Source: Stromatinia cepivora (lineage: Eukaryota; Ascomycota; Leotiomycetes; Helotiales; Sclerotiniaceae). From it: 64,000 nucleotides of DNA. The notes beneath the pieces were generated by a model, which ran no database searches, had not been told where the DNA came from, and saw only the letters and a list, made by a program, of their open reading frames with translations. The stretch covers positions 1,922,001 to 1,986,000 of the forward strand of contig RCTD01000001.1 in the NCBI GenBank assembly GCA_014898415.1, read 5' to 3'. The position numbers and the translations under genes were made by a program. Shown one piece after another: positions 58,361 to 64,000 of the stretch. The first letter of the stretch is position 1. Each line of letters opens with the position of its first letter.

Positions 58361-61210
58361 GTGGCTCCTCCTTCACTTCGTCGAGCAGGTCATCCTCACC
58401 ATAGGATATCCTTTTTTCGATACCTATTTCCACATCCTCGACAGATTGCACGCGAGCGCTTCACCAATTTCCGATTCGAAACATTACCATTCTGGAAACT
58501 TCGCGCACAATCACGAATATATAATTACATAGTTAGGACTCAGTTAAAACAGAAAAGGAAGAGAGCTGCCGGGAAAACTGCCTTTCAAATTCTTGAAAGG
58601 GCGGGGAGAAGACTTTTGGGTGGCGGTTCTAAAGACAATGCGACGACTTCTCGCAAGTTGAGCCCATCATCCGGTTCGATGTCTAGCTATGTCGCAGATG
58701 GATATGGGGAGGAAAGAAAACGTGGTGGGAAGAGGGAGAAATTAGCAGGATATTGGAAAGCTGCAAATGAACTTCGTCAATCATATCAACAATCGTATTC
58801 GGAGAAATGGGGAGGAAACAATGGAATTGATGATGATCCGCATGGAATACCGGGCTCATTTCCTGATGTAGCTATTATTTCTCATGGAGATGAGCAAATG
58901 ATATTATTTCCTTCATATGCGCGAAGACATACGAAAGAAAAGCCATTCTTCGAAAATGCCAATATGAATCCTAAATTGAACGAACCGGGAGATGCAGAAT
59001 ATTGGGCAAGGGAATGGCAGAAATATGAGGATGATAAGGCTATAGTTGATGTGGATGTTAGAGGATGGCTTTACTCTCCTCATAGAGGACCTATGACGAG
59101 AAAGAACAGATTACTCATTGGACTTGCACGTCAATTGAGTGGGATACCAGCACCGAAATCTGGGAGTCGAGATACCAGCCCGGATACGAATTCAATAAGG
59201 GCGAAACATAGAGAACATGAAGAGAGGCGTGATGAGGAGAAAATTGCCAGAGAAGCAGAACAAATATTGAAAAAAGGAAGAGGCGAGGAGGAGGCAGCCC
59301 TTCGAGGTGACTATAGTGAAAGGCCAAAGCGTGATTCGGATGGTGATAGTATCTATGATGATCGTGGTAGGCGGCGCGCTGGTAGTTCACGAGTGTCACC
59401 AGAGTCATCCCCTGCTCCAGGTAGTCTAACAAAACATACATCGTGGAATCAACCATCCGAAATGACCCATGCGGAAATTTTTACGGCAAATGCGCATTTG
59501 ATGGCACGATTAAGGCCATTCCTTACAAATCCAATGGTCGCTACAGCAATCACGGTTTTCTTTTACGATGAGAAGAATTCTTCTTCGCGAACGATAGAAA
59601 CGAATGAAGCAGGTCATTTCAATATGCGAGCTGCTTTGGATTTTGTTCCTACACATGTTAGAGTACTGGCCTCGGAAAATCTTTCAGCCATTGAAGAAGT
59701 CAAGATTACTGAACCAAAAGGAGTCAGTTTAATCAGTGATGTCGATGATACAATCAAGCATTCTTCAATTGGTGCAGGATCAAGAGAAATTTTCAGAAAT
59801 GTCTTTATTCGTGAATTTGCCGATCTCACAATTGAGGGTGTCAGGGAATGGTACAATACAATGTATGATATGGGTGTAGGGATTCATTATGTATCCAATT
59901 CACCTTGGCAACTATTCCCAGTCTTAGTGAGCTTTTTCAGAAAAGCAGGTCTACCACCTGGATCTTATCATCTTAAACAATACAGCGGGATGCTTCAGGG
60001 TATCTTTGAACCTGTCGCAGAAAGAAAGAAGGGTACCCTTGAGAAGATCATGCGAGATTTTCCAGAAAGGAAATTCATTTTGATTGGAGATAGTGGTGAA
60101 GCAGATTTAGAAGTCTATACCGATGTCGTTCTAGCAAACCCAGGGAAGATTCTCGGAATCTTCATCCGAGATGTCACAACACCAGCTGATATAGGGTTCT
60201 TTGATTCGGCTTTAGGTCCGCTCAGTGGAGAACGACGAAGATTTGAGCCTCAATCTCGAACACAATCCATTGATAGTAGGAGATCATCTACATATAGTAA
60301 ATCAGAGCAATCAGAGAAACGACCATCTATACCTCCTAGAGTTCCCTCGGAAACACAACTTCAGACCAGTAATGGTCCAAACATGGGAACACTCATTGAC
60401 TTTGGAGATGAGCCTGAGAATGACCCAGTACACAAATCACATCGACAAGTGGTGCCTCGATCTATGGCGGATATGGAAATACCAGATGTTCCACGACGAA
60501 AATCCGCCAATGATAGTAAAGCTCCTCCACCTCGACCTTCTAAACCTCTATCACTTCGAGGCGCAAGTACAATCACAGTCGTTCAACCCGAATTATCCGA
60601 ACCTACCAATCGAAACTCTCCTCCACCACCACCAAAACCTCGTCGTTCGGGTGCTATACATGGGAGTGTACATAATCATCCATTAAAGCAAACACAAAGC
60701 AGTACCGAGCTATCTGAAGCATCCAGTGAAGGTTATATATCCAGTGCTCGCAATAAAGTTGCAGAGACCTATAATAATCTTCCAGAAATGAGATCTTACA
60801 TACCAGGAATGGGCGAATCCAGTCCATCATCAAATGGGCCACCACTACCACCCCGTCGCAAATCAACCATCCCCTCCTCAGCCTCCACAGCTAGTACTCC
60901 CACCCGTACAAACACACATAATAGCAGTAGTCCCGAATCATCCGAAGATGAATATTACCGACCTTCCAATGGAGCCCCAGCAAACAAAAAATTAGATCTC
61001 TGGAAACGTCGCTGGAGACGCGCAAAGGATATTCTGGATAGTCAGGATGTAACGCTAAGAGCTTGGAGGACGGGAGGCGATGTATGTATAGAGGCTGTGC
61101 GTATGGTGGAAAAAACTATGCGCGAGATGGGGGTCGAGGGGTATGGTAATGGGAAGGGGAAGACGGGGATGGGGGGTGGAGAGGTCAAGGTTAAGGATTT
61201 GAAACGGTAG
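58361..61210 (+). CDS. APP1: App1-like phosphatidate phosphatase (DUF2183), ~949 aa, 5' end unresolved
   Basis: The frame opens downstream of a TGA at about 58338 and reads 'ISFFRYLFPHPRQIARERF' at once, so the conserved N-terminus is present, but there is no in-frame ATG before it; 58361 is a GTG. A spliced start from the ATG at 58264 to the acceptor CCATAG at 58402 would keep frame but needs a poor GTGCAT donor. The catalytic region shows 'SLISDVDDTIKHSSIG' (DxDxT-type, near residue 460), 'WYNTMYDMGVGIHYVSNSPW', 'GSYHLKQYSGMLQG' and 'KFILIGDSGEADLEVY'. The C-terminal ~300 residues are Pro/Ser-rich with PPxPxRP-like SH3 ligands. Yeast App1 is a Mg-dependent phosphatidate phosphatase at actin patches. 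Confidence 0.9.
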   Translation: MAPPSLRRAGHPHHRISFFRYLFPHPRQIARERFTNFRFETLPFWKLRAQSRIYNYIVRTQLKQKRKRAAGKTAFQILERAGRRLLGGGSKDNATTSRKLSPSSGSMSSYVADGYGEERKRGGKREKLAGYWKAANELRQSYQQSYSEKWGGNNGIDDDPHGIPGSFPDVAIISHGDEQMILFPSYARRHTKEKPFFENANMNPKLNEPGDAEYWAREWQKYEDDKAIVDVDVRGWLYSPHRGPMTRKNRLLIGLARQLSGIPAPKSGSRDTSPDTNSIRAKHREHEERRDEEKIAREAEQILKKGRGEEEAALRGDYSERPKRDSDGDSIYDDRGRRRAGSSRVSPESSPAPGSLTKHTSWNQPSEMTHAEIFTANAHLMARLRPFLTNPMVATAITVFFYDEKNSSSRTIETNEAGHFNMRAALDFVPTHVRVLASENLSAIEEVKITEPKGVSLISDVDDTIKHSSIGAGSREIFRNVFIREFADLTIEGVREWYNTMYDMGVGIHYVSNSPWQLFPVLVSFFRKAGLPPGSYHLKQYSGMLQGIFEPVAERKKGTLEKIMRDFPERKFILIGDSGEADLEVYTDVVLANPGKILGIFIRDVTTPADIGFFDSALGPLSGERRRFEPQSRTQSIDSRRSSTYSKSEQSEKRPSIPPRVPSETQLQTSNGPNMGTLIDFGDEPENDPVHKSHRQVVPRSMADMEIPDVPRRKSANDSKAPPPRPSKPLSLRGASTITVVQPELSEPTNRNSPPPPPKPRRSGAIHGSVHNHPLKQTQSSTELSEASSEGYISSARNKVAETYNNLPEMRSYIPGMGESSPSSNGPPLPPRRKSTIPSSASTASTPTRTNTHNSSSPESSEDEYYRPSNGAPANKKLDLWKRRWRRAKDILDSQDVTLRAWRTGGDVCIEAVRMVEKTMREMGVEGYGNGKGKTGMGGGEVKVKDLKR

Positions 61211-62175
61211 GGTGTTTGTGGGAGGAATGAGGGAGCGTGTTTGTGGGGTAGAGTGATGGGGTATTTTATATTATTGGGTTTTTTTTTTTGGATGGATCGA
61301 GGCATGATGATTATCATACGATTGTATGTGTGCATGCATGCATTGAAATGGAATCGATGCGAATAGATTTTCGAGGGAAGGTGGGAAGAAAAGAGAAATG
61401 ATACGAAGGCATGGAAAGAAGAGAGAAATAAATGAAAGATTATGATTTATACAAGAGAAAGAATGAAAAGAAAATCTCCAACACTCAATATTTTATTTGC
61501 CTTTACCTGCTTTTACTTGCTTCACGTGCTTTCACTTGAAAATACATTACGAAATAATTACTCAATAAATATAATATCCTTTTTCTTTCCATCTTTCCAC
61601 CCTTTCATTCAATAATCCGTATTTTTCGTTGGTTCGATATATGTATAGACGGACAGACAGATAATGAATCTAGACGCTCCCCTAAATAAGGCGACCAGCT
61701 AATATATATATATATATTCCGTATATATAAACTTATCTGAACTTATTTAAACTTAATTTATTGGGGGGTTTACTCGAGTAGATCATCTGATCTCTGATCG
61801 ATCATATGGAGTGGAATTATACGGAGTGGACTATGAGTATATATAAGACGGATTTGGGGATTTTGATGGAGGTTTTGTGTTGTGTTGTGTTGTGTTGTGT
61901 GGTATAATATTTTAGTATGTACTTTGGTAAATGAGCAAAATGAGCAAAATGACAAAATGATATTGAATAAATGTTATAGGAAGAAGTGCTCTTTGATTAA
62001 AGGATTTATGTGTGGATTTATGTATGTATAGATTAGATTGATACGCATACGCATACGCATACACATAAAACAGAATAATGAATTGGTATCTAGTATTTCA
62101 ACTACTCCCTACCTCTCCACCATCCCAATTAATCCCTCTATCACTCCCTCAATCCATCCATCCATCCATCCATCC
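61211..62175. other. Convergent intergenic region with many simple repeats
   Basis: Between the App1-like and Drs1 stops. Contains TATATA near 61699-61716, a TGTGT-type pentamer run (about 61877-61900), ACGCAT repeats (about 62043-62061) and an ATCC tetramer run (about 62152-62177) abutting the Drs1 stop. No gene. Confidence 0.6.
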
Positions 62176-64000
62176 CTATCTCCTCTTCGCACCCCCCGCC
62201 CTCATCGGCTTCATAGCCTTCTTTTTACCCACCCCAGGAGGTTTACCACCCTTAATCTTCTTCTTCCCCTTTTCCTTCGCCAAAACCCCCTTCCCATCTC
62301 TCTCCTGTCTACCCTTTTTCCAAACCCTCCCTTCTAATCTCTCTCCCTTATCATCCAATTTCTTCTTATCCTTATTACTCAACTTTCCCTTTTTCTTTCC
62401 ACCCACCACCCCATTTAGCTCTTCCATTCCCAATTTCTTCGCGGCTAATTTCTCCTTTTCGCTTTCAAACCATGTTCTCTTAGGTCTTCCCTTGATTTCC
62501 GCTTCATGATCCATGAAATTTTGTCCCTTTCTAACCTCCATCTCCGCTTGGGCAAGAATTTTATCTTCTTTTTCTTCCTTTAGAATCTCTTCAATTTCAT
62601 CCGCCATCTCATCAACCTTTCCACTCCAGCTATCTGCCTCGCTAGCTTCGATCACTCGACTGACAACCTTAGCTCCTTGTGTCCGACTAGCTTTCACGGC
62701 TGCTTTGACGACTTTACGATCTGGTTCTGCGGCAATGGTACAAGCGCGTCCGGAACGACCAGCACGAGCTGTACGTCCTACACGATGGAGATAGATGTCA
62801 TGGGATTGAGGAGCTTCGTAATTGATTACTGTGTCAACACCCTTGATATCAAGACCACGAGAGGCGAGATCAGTGGCGAGGAGGAAAGAGGCTTTTCCAT
62901 CACGGAAAGCTTCTACACTTTTGATACGCTAAACATGTTAGTTGATGAAATATTATTGATGGAAAATAAAGACATACCTGTTCTTGACTCATGCTACCGT
63001 GCAATTCAGTAGCTTTGAGACCAGACAATCCAAAGATAATACGTGCTCTATGAGCTTCCTTCTTCTGTCTGAAGAAAACAATGACTCGATCAGTGTAGAC
63101 ATTTGCGCAGAGATATAAAAGATAACCCATGCGTTTACCTTCTCTTCCTGGACGAAGACGAATGAATTCTTGTGTCAAAGTACCAGCAGTTGATTTTTGA
63201 GAGTCGACGAGTAAACGTACAGGTCTATTAAGACCAACACGAATGAGGTTATCAACGGATGAAGACATTGTTGCGGAAAAGAGCATAGTCTGTCTGGACT
63301 TAGGAATGGTTGTTAAAATCTCATTCAACTCATCAGCAAAACCAGCTTCAAGCATTCGATCAGCTTCATCGAGAACGAGAATCTCCAAAGTATCGACAGT
63401 AAAACTTGGGGAATTGCGCATATGATCAATGAAACGACCGGGAGTAGCAATAATGACATCTGGACGAAGACGTAATTCGGCTTCTTGAACCTTCAAACTG
63501 AGACCTCCCACAGCCAAACAGAATTTAATATCAGTATGGCTTGCAAGTTTGGTAGCAACTGCGTGACATTGAATTGCCAATTCACGGGTTGGCATAAGAA
63601 TGGCCACTCTACTGGTTGGTACTTTCTTTGGTCGGTATAGAAGACGTTCAAGGACAGGAACAATAAATGCTGCAGTCTTTCCGGAACCAGTAACAGCTCC
63701 ACCAACAACATCCTTGCCCAGTAATGCAACAGGTATAGTTTTCGATTGAATTGGTGTAGGTTGAGTGAAACCAACTGTAGCAAGACCTCGAAGAATTGGT
63801 CGAGATAGGGACATGCTTTGAAATGTTAAATTGAGTTCGGGCTTAGCACCCTTGACTGGTTTTTCTTCGGGGGCGAAGAATGCCTCTCTTTTAGCAGCTT
63901 CCTCAGGGTCTTCGTCCATATCCTCCTCATCATCGGAAGCCCCAGAAGCGGCATCATCTGGATGAGGTGCTGGTGATGCGACGGAATCGTTATCGGAATC
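62176..64000 (-). CDS. DRS1: DEAD-box RNA helicase Drs1/DDX27-like, 5' partial
   Basis: The gene enters from the right edge, so its N-terminus is missing. Exons: 64000-62978 and 62928-62176, joined across a 49-nt intron (GTATGT donor, CTAAC branch, TTTAG acceptor) that restores '[14 protein letters not shown]'. An acidic N-terminal tract ('[14 protein letters not shown]') precedes the Q motif 'GFTQPTPIQ', motif I '[11 protein letters not shown]', Ia 'PTRELAIQ', 'TPGRFIDH', II 'DEAD', III 'SAT', '[15 protein letters not shown]', '[12 protein letters not shown]' and VI '[13 protein letters not shown]'. The C-terminus is Lys-rich ('[14 protein letters not shown]') with the ending '[11 protein letters not shown]'. 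Drs1 acts in 60S subunit assembly and rRNA processing in the nucleolus. The basic tail and '[17 protein letters not shown]' segment favour Drs1 over other DEAD proteins. Confidence 0.93.

Noticed and set aside
61699..61716. TATATA tract as a promoter
   Set aside because: It lies between two convergent genes and is one of several simple repeats there; no gene starts nearby.

Overview
The window looks like nuclear DNA of a filamentous ascomycete (Pezizomycotina). The protein-coding genes have short spliceosomal introns with GTAAGT/GTATGT-type donors, CTAAC/CTAAT branch sites and TAG/CAG acceptors. The gene set is fungal: AIM3/BBC1-like, Fsf1 sideroflexin, LAMMER kinase, Trz1, Zn2Cys6 factor, Pap1, App1 and Drs1. 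The left end carries transposons broken in the way expected from repeat-induced point mutation (RIP). A Botrytis/Sclerotinia-type leotiomycete would fit, but that is inference.

Layout. (1) Bases 1-10,290 are a very AT-rich, gene-free block. It holds the 3' end of a decayed Copia retrotransposon with its 3' LTR (1-1981), a complete but decayed Tc1/mariner element with terminal inverted repeats and TA duplications (6303-7681), and a long AAAAT microsatellite (10044-10281) at its right edge. (2) An intron-containing tRNA-Arg(TCG) lies at 11568-11648 (minus), followed by a four-exon AIM3/BBC1-type gene (12107-14868). (3) Bases 14,869-22,599 have no convincing gene, but contain a degenerate tandem array of ~190-bp units (18080-20370) built around a GTAC palindrome and an ATGCAACAAAA box. 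(4) A run of housekeeping genes follows: sideroflexin, LAMMER kinase, tRNase Z and a conserved hypothetical protein (22600-33169). (5) At 34231-35932 a pyrimidine-rich non-coding tract carries about 13 evenly spaced modules. Nearly all have a 5' splice site, a branch site and a 3' splice site, often with the next GTAAGT directly abutting. It looks like an array of mini-introns or recursive splice sites and is the most unusual structure in the window. (6) The remainder holds a Zn2Cys6 regulator, a fold-back element, an SDR oxidoreductase, an APH-type kinase-like protein, a DUF2235 hydrolase, an RE-rich repeat protein, a carnosine N-methyltransferase-like gene divergent from poly(A) polymerase, an App1-like lipid phosphatase, and the DEAD-box helicase Drs1 running off the right edge.

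The genes are unrelated housekeeping or regulatory functions: RNA processing (Pap1, Trz1, Drs1, tRNA), actin-patch and membrane biology (AIM3/BBC1-like, App1-like), mitochondrial transport (Fsf1) and signalling (LAMMER kinase, Zn2Cys6). I see no biosynthetic cluster or operon-like organisation. Exon models were built by hand from splice consensus and family reading-frame continuity; none was tested with transcripts.
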